Position numbers and translations under genes: made by a program | DNA from: Chloroflexota bacterium | GTDB taxonomy: Bacteria > Chloroflexota > Anaerolineae > Promineifilales > Promineifilaceae | DNA length: 64,000 bases | Assembly (NCBI GenBank): GCA_018004935.1 | Contig: JAGNBF010000002.1 | Coordinates: 119,453-183,452 of the forward strand | Direction: 5' to 3' | In this document: positions 25,713 to 33,143 of the stretch, one piece after another | Position numbering within the stretch: the stretch's first letter is position 1 | How the letters are laid out: every line of letters begins with the position of its first letter | Notes under the pieces: generated by a model | What the model was told of the DNA's origin: nothing | The model's input: the letters and a program-made list of their open reading frames with translations, nothing else | Databases searched by the model: none

Positions 25713-25741
25713 TTGACATTGTTTGAAGATTTGTTTATGAT
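25713..25741 (+). promoter_or_regulatory. Consensus sigma-70-type promoter for the DUF2089 gene
   Basis: TTGACA at 25713-25718, a 17-base spacer and TATGAT at 25736-25741, one base from the perfect -10. The surroundings are AT-rich. The start codon of the DUF2089 gene is 90 bp downstream, past a family-F hairpin. Confidence 0.8.
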
Positions 25742-25743
25742 GG

Positions 25744-25820
25744 TGTAACCGTTCAGCCTTCCAAAGGTTTGTACCACTAATCAACACCTTTGAAGTGAAT
25801 TTACACAACTGAATGGTTAC
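25744..25820 (+). repeat. Family-F inverted repeat in the DUF2089 leader
   Basis: Outer arms GTAACCGTTCAG and CTGAATGGTTAC, inner arms TTCCAAAGGT and ACCTTTGAA. It begins two bases after the -10 box, so it would form the 5' leader of the mRNA and end just before the ribosome site AGGGAG. Confidence 0.65.
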
Positions 25821-25830
25821 AGGGAGTTAT

Positions 25831-26208
25831 ATGCACCCAGTTATTGGTCAATGTCCTATCTGCCGAGAAAATCTACATGTTACCCGGCTTCATTGTCGTA
25901 ATTGTGACACCGTGCTCGAAGGACATTTTACCTTGGGGCGGCTTTATTATCTTTCTCCGGAACAATTACAGTTTGTAGAAACTTTTATTCGTTGTGAAGG
26001 CAAAATAAACCGGATGGAAGATGAGTTAGGGATGTCTTACCCGGCGGTGCGCTCTCGGCTCACTGAAGTAATTCGGGCATTGGGATATGAGGTGGATAGT
26101 GATCGGGGGGGTGGTGTTTCTGACGAAACCCGACGGGAGATTCTCGCCCGGGTTTCAGCAGGAAAACTCACGGCTGAGGAAGCTATTCAACTTTTGCGGG
26201 GGAGCTAA
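25831..26208 (+). CDS. DUF2089 zinc-ribbon/HTH regulator-like protein with SHOCT-like tail
   Basis: The product is 125 aa from ATG 25831, supported by AGGGAG four bases upstream; an in-frame ATG at 25813 sits within the hairpin. The N-terminus has two Cys pairs (CPIC, CRNC) of a zinc ribbon. The middle (LSPEQLQFVETFIRCEGKIN, then MEDELGMSYPAVRSRL) is a helix-turn-helix characteristic of DUF2089. The C-terminus (TRREILARVSAGKLTAEEAI) is a SHOCT-like two-helix module. It is probably a DNA-binding regulator of the following SHOCT/DUF4097 genes; that role is inferred from position. Confidence 0.85.
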   Translation: MHPVIGQCPICRENLHVTRLHCRNCDTVLEGHFTLGRLYYLSPEQLQFVETFIRCEGKINRMEDELGMSYPAVRSRLTEVIRALGYEVDSDRGGGVSDETRREILARVSAGKLTAEEAIQLLRGS

Positions 26209-26230
26209 TCTCAAAATAAGTTCCCGATTT

Positions 26231-26259
26231 AGACCTGACAGGTTTCCGAAAATCTGTTA
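26231..26259. repeat. Repeat family B, degenerate copy
   Basis: AGACCTGACAGGTTTCCGAA followed by AATCTGTTA; the second arm has decayed. It lies just after the DUF2089 stop, between the regulator and the next gene. Confidence 0.7.
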
Positions 26260-26342
26260 AAGGCAGTTTACAGTTTGTTCCTTCTTTAAGGTCCACACCA
26301 TTGACTCATTCGTCAAACCAATTCACTTTTGGAGGTATTGGC

Positions 26343-26753
26343 ATGTCTACAGAGCAAGAACGGACGAAGATTTTGGAAATGTTAGCGCAGGGCACGATTA
26401 CCGCCGATGAAGCGGTAAATCTGTTAGAGAAACCAGTTCCCGCGGCCGCAAATCCGGCCCCAACACCTGACTTCCCCCAGGCCCCCGCTGAAAAACGGTT
26501 CACCAATGGTCAACAGCCACGCTGGCTACATATTCGTATCGGCAATCTGGAGTCAGGCAAAGATCGCGTTAAGGTAAAAATCCCTTTCCGCCTCATGCGT
26601 TGGGGTTTGAAGTTGGGCAGTAAATTTACCGACGAACTAGATGACCTGGATATTGAAGAACTTATAAAAGGTCTGCATGATGGCGACGATGGCATGTTGG
26701 TAGATGTGCAAGATGAAGATGATGGCGAACATGTGCAGATCTATGTGGAATAA
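26343..26753 (+). CDS. SHOCT-like domain protein, paralogue of 29430-29804
   Basis: The product is 136 aa from ATG 26343 (GGAGG 7 bases upstream). The N-terminal SHOCT-like module is TKILEMLAQGTITADEAVNL, then a Pro/Ala linker (about 33-60), then a conserved domain with PRWLHIRI, RVKVKIPFRLMRWGLKLG and an acidic C-terminus ending VQIYVE. No signal peptide or membrane helix is seen. Its C-terminal domain is the same as in the 124-aa protein encoded 3 kb downstream. Function unknown; adjacency to a DUF4097 gene 13 bp away suggests a joint envelope-stress role. Confidence 0.75.
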   Translation: MSTEQERTKILEMLAQGTITADEAVNLLEKPVPAAANPAPTPDFPQAPAEKRFTNGQQPRWLHIRIGNLESGKDRVKVKIPFRLMRWGLKLGSKFTDELDDLDIEELIKGLHDGDDGMLVDVQDEDDGEHVQIYVE

Positions 26754-26766
26754 GGTGAGGTTTGAT

Positions 26767-28029
26767 ATGAGCGAAAAACGTTTTACTACGGATAAGGCCC
26801 CGGTTGTGATCATTACCGAAGCGAACCGTGATGTGGTGGTGAAAGGCTGGGGTGAACATCTGGTTACAATTGAAGGTAGCCAGGTTGAAGCGGCTGAATC
26901 AGAAAAAGGGATCACAATTCGGGGGTTAGGTGATCTGGTGGTGATGGTACCCCACGCGGCCGCGCTCTCCATTCTGCAATGTCACCGCGACTTAGCCGTC
27001 AAAGGAGTAGAAGGTGAGGTAGTAATTGGCACGGCGGATCGAGATGTGGTACTGCGGCGCACGGGCAATGTAACCATTGGCCAGGTGCACCATGATCTGG
27101 TGATTCGTGATGCCAGCGGCAACATTCAAGTGGAACAGGTGAACGGTGACTTTAGCCTGCGCGATGTGCGCGATGTGGTACTAGGCACAGTTTATGGTGA
27201 TTTCAGCGGCCGCGACATAGATGGGCGCTTTATAGCCAAAGAAATTATGGGTGACATGTCCCTGCGTGGCGTCGCCGGAGATGTCAACCTGGGCGTAATC
27301 CACCGTGATACCACCCTGAAAGGGCTTGAAGGGCTGGTCAACCTGGCTCAAAGCATGGGAGATGTACGGCTCAATGGCCCGCTTAGTCCTGGCAAACACC
27401 AACTCCAATGCCAGCGGGATCTGGTATTACGTTGGCCCGAAGGGTCGCCCCTCACCCTCACAGCTACAGCCCCCAAGATTGTGAACCGGCTGGAATTAGA
27501 CGACGTGAATGAAGAGAATGAAACAGTGAGTGGGCAAATTGGGGAAGGTGGACCGGTACTGTTTTTAACCGCTAACCGTTCTGTCATTCTCAAACCCAGC
27601 GAAATGGTAGATGAAAAATGGTTCAAATTCGCTTTTGACGATAACGAGTTTGATGTAGATATGAACTTCAGTATGGAAGATTTAGGGGCAAAAATCTCCG
27701 GTGAAGTCAATAAGCGAATGGCAGATGTACGTCAACGCATGGCACAAATGTCGGCAGAGATGGAGCATCGGATTGGTACGGAATTTGCCGGTAAATTTGA
27801 AGCTCAGGCCCAGCACTGGGCAGAAAAAGCAGAAAAAGCGCTATCACAGGCAGAAAAAGCGTTAAAACAGAACCGGCAGAAGGCCGCGGCCGCGGCAACG
27901 CCTGCCTCCACCCCCGCCGCCAAAACCCCTATCTCACCCGAAGAAAAATTGAAAATTCTAAAAATGCTGGAAAAAGGGGTGATCACAGTAGACGAAGCCA
28001 ATAATTTGCTCACCGCTTTAGAAGGGTAA
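26767..28029 (+). CDS. DUF4097 (LiaX/YvlB-like) beta-helix protein with C-terminal SHOCT module
   Basis: The product is 420 aa from ATG 26767 (AAGGTGAGG upstream); the frame is open earlier but overlaps the previous gene. Residues about 10-250 are repeats of short beta-strands with 'DRDVVLRRTGNVTIGQVHHD' style spacing, as in DUF4097 right-handed helices. Residues about 320-385 are a Lys/Ala/Gln coiled coil (QAEKALSQAEKALKQNRQK). The extreme C-terminus (EEKLKILKMLEKGVITVDEA) is the SHOCT-like module, which in LiaX/YvlB proteins is N-terminal. No signal peptide is present. By analogy with LiaX it may sense envelope damage or antimicrobial peptides; this is inference. Confidence 0.75.
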   Translation: MSEKRFTTDKAPVVIITEANRDVVVKGWGEHLVTIEGSQVEAAESEKGITIRGLGDLVVMVPHAAALSILQCHRDLAVKGVEGEVVIGTADRDVVLRRTGNVTIGQVHHDLVIRDASGNIQVEQVNGDFSLRDVRDVVLGTVYGDFSGRDIDGRFIAKEIMGDMSLRGVAGDVNLGVIHRDTTLKGLEGLVNLAQSMGDVRLNGPLSPGKHQLQCQRDLVLRWPEGSPLTLTATAPKIVNRLELDDVNEENETVSGQIGEGGPVLFLTANRSVILKPSEMVDEKWFKFAFDDNEFDVDMNFSMEDLGAKISGEVNKRMADVRQRMAQMSAEMEHRIGTEFAGKFEAQAQHWAEKAEKALSQAEKALKQNRQKAAAAATPASTPAAKTPISPEEKLKILKMLEKGVITVDEANNLLTALEG

Positions 28030-28126
28030 ACAGAGATGGGTTCATTCTGGGGAATAGATAATCGCTCCGTCTCAAGGGGTCACTGATTCGTTGCAGACAA
28101 CTGAATAAGGGTACAATATCCCTCTG

Positions 28127-29104
28127 ATGGCTACCACCCAACTTTCCCGCCCCAAAGAATCATTTCGTGGCGTGCGGCCTCTCAACCTGAGTCGAGACAC
28201 AGCTCAGGTTGTCCGGCTTTTAAACCTTGTTTTTGGCCCGACCATCGAACAAGAGGGACAACGTCTGCTTGATGGGAGCATGGTTTTTAATTCCACCATC
28301 TCCTTTATGAATCGGCTGAACCAACTGACACACGGAGCCTCACCCGGCTTTGTCTGGGAAGAGGAAAAGCGGGTTATAGGTAATGTGTCATTGGTGGGGT
28401 CGCCCGTTGCCGGACGCTACCTCATCGCCAATGTGGCTGTTCATCCTGATTACCGGCGACGGGGCATTGCCCTCTCTCTGATGGAGGCGGCATTACAGGC
28501 GGTTAAACAAAAACGCGGCCGCACCGTCCTCTTGCAGGTTCGTGATGATAATCAAGGAGCCATTCAGCTTTACCAAACATTAGGGTTCCATACCCTCGGC
28601 ACAATGAGTTCCTGGCATACATCTGTGGCGCAATTAAGTGATTTACCCATTCCCCCCAATGGACCACCTATTCGCCCTCTGCGTGGAACAGAATGGGAAA
28701 CGGCTATCCAGCTAGATCGGACTCATTGCCACCCAGATTTGGATTGGCCGGTTCCCCTACCTTATGAATTCTATAAAACGGGTTTTTTCCGCTGGTTCTA
28801 TGACTTTGTCAACGGGCGACAAAGGGAAACCTGGGCCACAACCCGGCAAGGAAAGTTGCTAGGGCTGGCCCAAATTACGTCCGAATTCGGTTACCCCCAT
28901 ATGTTGCGGATACGCATTCACCCCGAATGGCGAGCCGAATTAACGCGACCACTTCTGGCTAAATTAATCCGTCGCCTGAGCTACATGCGCTACCGTAGCG
29001 TCACCCTCGAACACCCGGCGGATGATGAAAACATGAACCCGTTATTGCGTCAGACCGGCTTTCGTATCGTCCGCACGTTGTCCACAATGAAAGTTGATGT
29101 TTGA
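28127..29104 (+). CDS. Tandem GNAT N-acetyltransferase
   Basis: The product is 325 aa. The first GNAT domain (about 15-165) has the acetyl-CoA pyrophosphate loop in VAVHPDYRRRGIALSLMEAA and the downstream NQGAIQLYQTLGF. The second half (about 175-325) keeps the fold outline (LRGTEWETAIQLDRTHCHPD ... HPEWR...LTRPLLAKLIRRLS) but lacks the full R-R-x-G-x-A loop, so it is probably inactive or structural, as in mycothiol-synthase-like double GNATs. The acceptor is unknown. The start at 28127 has no clear ribosome site. Confidence 0.8.
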   Translation: MATTQLSRPKESFRGVRPLNLSRDTAQVVRLLNLVFGPTIEQEGQRLLDGSMVFNSTISFMNRLNQLTHGASPGFVWEEEKRVIGNVSLVGSPVAGRYLIANVAVHPDYRRRGIALSLMEAALQAVKQKRGRTVLLQVRDDNQGAIQLYQTLGFHTLGTMSSWHTSVAQLSDLPIPPNGPPIRPLRGTEWETAIQLDRTHCHPDLDWPVPLPYEFYKTGFFRWFYDFVNGRQRETWATTRQGKLLGLAQITSEFGYPHMLRIRIHPEWRAELTRPLLAKLIRRLSYMRYRSVTLEHPADDENMNPLLRQTGFRIVRTLSTMKVDV

Positions 29105-29122
29105 GTGGGTGAAACAAAGAAC

Positions 29123-29349
29123 GATAAGCGTTCAGTTGAATTACTTCAACGGATTAAGAATCTGAGTTTAGAGTTCAGAGCGAGAGCTAAAGGGTTTTCC
29201 AGAGTAACTCCCTCTAGTTCTAGCCTCTACCTCTAAACTCAAGTAAGAAATAAACGGATTTTCCAGAGGTCGTCTTTAATCTGTTCCTTTCTAAATCCGC
29301 TGAAGTAATCCCTAATGGCCTAAAATCGTCTCTGAACTGAACGGTTACC
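29123..29349. repeat. Family-F element, long copy
   Basis: Starts GATAAGCGTTCAGTTGAAT and ends CTGAACTGAACGGTTACC. Internally it carries two facing segments, GAGTTTAGAG and CTCTAAACTC (29163-29241). It fills most of the 325-bp gap between the GNAT and SHOCT genes; no coding was seen in it. Confidence 0.6.
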
Positions 29350-29429
29350 AAAGAACGCCCCACTTTTCACAACGGACCTCAAGATTAGTACCTTACGAGC
29401 CAACTTCTTGTACAGAAAAGGAGATTGTC

Positions 29430-29804
29430 ATGGCATCCACAGAAGAACGATTACAGATTCTCAAGATGATTGAGGAAGGAAAAATTACAGCCAGTGAGGG
29501 AGCCGAGTTATTGCGGGCCTTAGATCAAGGCAAAGGGGGAGACGCGGCCGCGCCTCTGCGTGGGGCCAGTGATCCCCGTTGGTTCCGCGTTCGCGTCACC
29601 GATACGAAAAGCGGCCGCACCAAAATCAACGTCAATATCCCCATCGGCCTGGTCAACGTCGGCATCAAAATGGGTGCCCGTTTTGCCCCAGAACTAGACC
29701 AGGGGCAATATGCTCACTTGCTCGAAGCCATTCGCGGCGGACGGCAAGGCAAGGTAATTGATATTCAAGAAGAAGGCGAACACGTGGAAATTTTTGTAGA
29801 ATAG
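29430..29804 (+). CDS. SHOCT-like domain protein (second paralogue)
   Basis: The product is 124 aa with AAAGGAG nine bases before ATG 29430. N-terminal SHOCT-like module EERLQILKMIEEGKITASEG, short linker, then PRWFRVRV, KINVNIPIGLVNVGIKMG and the acidic end HVEIFVE, clearly homologous to the protein at 26343-26753. There is no membrane segment. Two GCGGCCGC sites fall in it (29543, 29610). Function unknown; a domain shared with three neighbours suggests it belongs to the same system. Confidence 0.78.
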   Translation: MASTEERLQILKMIEEGKITASEGAELLRALDQGKGGDAAAPLRGASDPRWFRVRVTDTKSGRTKINVNIPIGLVNVGIKMGARFAPELDQGQYAHLLEAIRGGRQGKVIDIQEEGEHVEIFVE

Positions 29805-29873
29805 AGACACCCAGAAACAGTGATAACACCTCTGGGAATTGTGCAAGAAATTTAGCCGAAAAGGTTGAGCGAG

Positions 29874-30308
29874 ATGACCGAGCAATTACCAGAGCGACTA
29901 CAAGAAATTGTGGCTGATTTTAGCTACTGCCAGGGACAAGAAAAGTTAGAGTATTTACTCGAATACGCCGAAAAGCTCCCCCCCCTCCCTGATTGGCTTC
30001 GTGAGCAACGGGCTACCATGACTCATGTTCACGAATGTATGACGCCCGTCTTCATCTACGCCGAAAATCGGGAGGGTCACCTGTATTACCACTTTGATAT
30101 TCCCCCCGAAGCCCCAACCGTGCGCGGTTTTGCCTCTCTTCTGCACGAAGGCATCAACGGCTCTACCCCTACCCAAATCCTACAAATTCCTGACCAATTC
30201 TATCTGGCGATGGGTCTTCAGCATGTCATTACGGGCCAGCGCCTCAATGGCATTGGGGCGATGCTCATTCACATGAAACGGTTGGCTCAGGGGCAGTTAG
30301 AAGGGTGA
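29874..30308 (+). CDS. sufE: SufE-family sulfur acceptor protein
   Basis: The product is 144 aa from ATG 29874; an in-frame TTG at 29865 is an alternative. SufE takes persulfide sulfur from the cysteine desulfurase SufS for Fe-S cluster assembly. Seen: PERLQEIVADFSYCQGQEKL at the N-terminus, KLPPLPDWL and the active-site Cys in VHECMTPVF, then the conserved GFASLLHEGING. The length is typical. No sufS or sufBCD is in the window, so it is an isolated copy. It lies 65 bp after the SHOCT gene on the same strand. Confidence 0.9.
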   Translation: MTEQLPERLQEIVADFSYCQGQEKLEYLLEYAEKLPPLPDWLREQRATMTHVHECMTPVFIYAENREGHLYYHFDIPPEAPTVRGFASLLHEGINGSTPTQILQIPDQFYLAMGLQHVITGQRLNGIGAMLIHMKRLAQGQLEG

Positions 30309-30347
30309 ACTCATACATTTCCTCTCTTTCTTGTAACGATACATGTC

Positions 30348-30405
30348 CTCGGGGGCTGAGCTTGCCGAAGCCCGGCTCCGTCTTCGACAAGCTCAGGGCA
30401 GAGAT
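30348..30405. repeat. Repeat family D, copy 2
   Basis: GGGCTGAGCTTGCCGAAGCC and CGTCTTCGACAAGCTCAGGG form an inverted pair between sufE and guaA. Confidence 0.75.
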
Positions 30406-30434
30406 GTGCCCCACCTGTACGATACTCTTTCTTT

Positions 30435-32000
30435 ATGATCAATCACGATACGATTATTGTTCTTGATTATGGCTCCCAATACAGCCAGCTTATTGCCCGG
30501 CGTGTGCGGGAGGCCAATGTTTATTGTGAACTGTTCTCCTGGCGCACATCGGCGGAGAAAATTCTGGCCTTGAACCCCAAGGGGTTTATTCTGAGTGGTG
30601 GGCCGAATAGTGTCTATGATGAGGGGGCACCCACCTTGCCCGATTATGTGCTCCAGAGTGGTAAACCGGTGCTGGGCATCTGTTATGGGATGCAACTGCT
30701 GGCTTCTCGGCTTGGCGGCCGCGTGGCGGGGAGTTCTAAACGGGAGTACGGACCGGCCCATATTCAAGTAAACGCGGCCGCAAATCCCCTCTTTGCGGGC
30801 ATCATCCCCCCGGATTCGGTGGCTTCTCTGCCGGTGTGGATGAGTCACGGTGACAAAGTAGAAGCCCTTCCCCCCGGTTTTGTGCCCCTGGCTCACACCG
30901 AAAATGCCCCCTTCGCGGCCGCGGCCGATGTTGGACGTGGCTATTACGCGGTGCAATTCCATCCCGAGGTCGTACACACCCCCCAGGGCCAGGCCGTTCT
31001 GCGTAATTTTGTGCAGGCCATTTGTGGGGCTATCCCCGATTGGACCCCCGCTCACTTTATCCAGGAGCAGGTGGAGCGCATTCGTGCCCAGGTAGGGGCA
31101 GGCCAGGTAGTGTTAGGACTGAGTGGTGGGGTAGATTCAAGTGTCGCGGCCGCGATCCTTCATAAAGCCATCGGCGATCAGCTTACCTGCATCTTTGTGG
31201 ATCATGGCCTCATGCGCCTGGGGGAAGGAGAACAGGTCGTGACTACCTTCCAACAAAATATGGGCATGAAACTCATCGCCGTCAACGCCATCGAAGAATT
31301 ATTAGAGGCCCTGGCCGGTATCACTGAGCCGGAGCAAAAGCGCAAAATCATTGGCGAAAAATTCGTTCGCCTGTTTGAACGGGAAGCACATAAGCTGGGG
31401 CAGATTGATTTTCTGGCCCAGGGAACCATTTACCCCGACGTAATCGAAAGCGCCAGCAAAGATCGCCCGGATGCTCATACCATCAAAACTCATCACAACG
31501 TGGGCGGATTACCTGATGATATGCAATTTGAACTGGTGGAACCGTTGCGCTGGCTCTTTAAGGATGAAGTTCGGCGCATCGGTAGCGAGTTGGGTCTCCC
31601 CGATAGCCTCATCTGGCGGCAACCCTTTCCCGGGCCGGGATTGGCTATCCGTTGCCTGGGGGAAATCACCTGGGAACGGCTAGAACGTCTGCGTCAGGCT
31701 GATGCCATTCTCATGGCCGAACTGGATCAGGCGGGTATGTTGCGCGGCGCTACATCGCAGGCGTTTGCCGTGTTATTACCGGTGAAAAGTGTGGGGGTGA
31801 TGGGTGATGGTCGCACCTATGAAGAGGTAATTGCCTTGCGTGCCGTTACCACCGATGATTTTATGACAGCGGATTGGGCCAGATTGCCCTATGAGTTGTT
31901 AGCACGGGTAAGCGGCCGCATCGTAAACGAGGTGAAAGGGGTTAACCGGGTCGTTTATGACATTACCAGCAAACCCCCTGGCACCATTGAGTGGGAATAA
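30435..32000 (+). CDS. guaA: GMP synthase (glutamine-hydrolysing)
   Basis: The product is 521 aa. It makes GMP from XMP, ATP and glutamine. The N-terminal class I amidotransferase (1-200) has the nucleophile Cys in GICYGMQLL and the His-x-Glu in VQFHPEV. The ATP-pyrophosphatase domain has the P-loop [13 protein letters not shown]. The C-terminal dimerisation domain ends [17 protein letters not shown], the classic GMP synthase terminus. It is followed after 4 bp by a membrane-protein gene. Five GCGGCCGC copies fall inside it. Confidence 0.97.
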   Translation: MINHDTIIVLDYGSQYSQLIARRVREANVYCELFSWRTSAEKILALNPKGFILSGGPNSVYDEGAPTLPDYVLQSGKPVLGICYGMQLLASRLGGRVAGSSKREYGPAHIQVNAAANPLFAGIIPPDSVASLPVWMSHGDKVEALPPGFVPLAHTENAPFAAAADVGRGYYAVQFHPEVVHTPQGQAVLRNFVQAICGAIPDWTPAHFIQEQVERIRAQVGAGQVVLGLSGGVDSSVAAAILHKAIGDQLTCIFVDHGLMRLGEGEQVVTTFQQNMGMKLIAVNAIEELLEALAGITEPEQKRKIIGEKFVRLFEREAHKLGQIDFLAQGTIYPDVIESASKDRPDAHTIKTHHNVGGLPDDMQFELVEPLRWLFKDEVRRIGSELGLPDSLIWRQPFPGPGLAIRCLGEITWERLERLRQADAILMAELDQAGMLRGATSQAFAVLLPVKSVGVMGDGRTYEEVIALRAVTTDDFMTADWARLPYELLARVSGRIVNEVKGVNRVVYDITSKPPGTIEWE

Positions 32001-32004
32001 ACCT

Positions 32005-32988
32005 GTGAATTACCATCATCTCTTCCGGGAAACCTGGCACATTATCCAGCGGCAGAGGGTGTTGTGGGTAGTAGCCTTGCTGACTCTGAGTCTCAGTACT
32101 ATCAGTAATATAGGACTGCGTTTGGGAGGGCGTTGGGCTTTTAGTCGGTTGTTTATTAACCCCATGAGCTTGGAGGGCAGGTTAGAGCAACTGTTTTTAC
32201 AACTGGGGCAACCAGTGCCGCTGGTGGGGGGGCTGGTCGTGCTGGTGGGGGGGGTTTTGCTCATCTGGGTTGTGACAACCATTGGCGAAGCGGCGTTGAT
32301 TTACGCGGCCGCGCAAGCTCATACCGGTCATTCACCCCGATTTGATCAGGCGTTGCGGGCGGGCATCCGTCTGTTGGGGCCATTTGTTGGCATTGATACG
32401 GTGGTGTTTTTCCCCCTGTTTGGGTTATTACTGGCCATTCTGTTGCTTGCGGCCGCGGCCATGATCCTGGGTCTGCTTCTGGGCACACGCTCCGGCGAAT
32501 TGTTATCGCTACTTTCGCCTTTGCTGATTGGGGGGGTGCTTACTCTGGGGTTGAGCCTGTTTATCTTACCCCTCACTCTGATAACGATGACCTTTCGTAC
32601 CCTGGCCTTCCGTGCGGCCGCGTTGCAAAATCTGGGTGTACGTGAGAGTATTCACCATACTTGGCAACTCATTCGCCACAAAACCAGCCCTATTATTGCT
32701 GTTACGGCGCTACTTTTCGGGTTGGGCTATCTGCTAGGGCTACTCACAACCATTGTTCTATTGCCTTTATCTCTAATAGAAGGTTTACCCAACTTATCCG
32801 CCCTTGCCGCCGGGCTTACCCCTGCTCTCTTTTTTTCTCCCCTCACCATCATTACCACCCTCATCAATGCCGGACTAAGTTTGGGAGTACAGGTGGCGAT
32901 CACCGTCTTCACCAGCACCACCTGGACGATTACCTACCAAGAACTCATCAAAGAGGAGCTTACGACAATAGCCGTACATTCTGAGTAG
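32005..32988 (+). CDS. Polytopic membrane protein of unknown function
   Basis: The product is 327 aa from GTG 32005, 4 bp after guaA; an ATG at 31957 inside guaA gives 16 extra residues but has no support. Six to seven long hydrophobic segments are visible. The N-terminus YHHLFRETWHIIQRQRVLW and the motif GVRESIHHTWQLIRHK are like those of DUF-type membrane proteins with internal GDPD-membrane-domain-like repeats. I cannot name the family. Three GCGGCCGC sites fall in it. It is likely co-transcribed with guaA. Confidence 0.7.
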   Translation: MNYHHLFRETWHIIQRQRVLWVVALLTLSLSTISNIGLRLGGRWAFSRLFINPMSLEGRLEQLFLQLGQPVPLVGGLVVLVGGVLLIWVVTTIGEAALIYAAAQAHTGHSPRFDQALRAGIRLLGPFVGIDTVVFFPLFGLLLAILLLAAAAMILGLLLGTRSGELLSLLSPLLIGGVLTLGLSLFILPLTLITMTFRTLAFRAAALQNLGVRESIHHTWQLIRHKTSPIIAVTALLFGLGYLLGLLTTIVLLPLSLIEGLPNLSALAAGLTPALFFSPLTIITTLINAGLSLGVQVAITVFTSTTWTITYQELIKEELTTIAVHSE

Positions 32989-33019
32989 TTCCTGTAGTGT
33001 CTTCTCCATAATGCAGGGT

Positions 33020-33075
33020 AGCCGTTAGCCTGTCGAAAACCAACCGCCTTCGACAAACTCAGGCTACGCTTCCCC
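33020..33075. repeat. Repeat family D, copy 3
   Basis: GTAGCCGTTAGCCTGTCGAA and CCTTCGACAAACTCAGGCTA face each other with a short loop, so it can fold as a hairpin. It lies after the membrane-protein gene. Confidence 0.7.
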
Positions 33076-33143
33076 CGAAATTTTGAGAAGATATTGCCTA
33101 TACCCCAAAATGATTCCTTCTCTCTATTTACTGTATTACGCCT

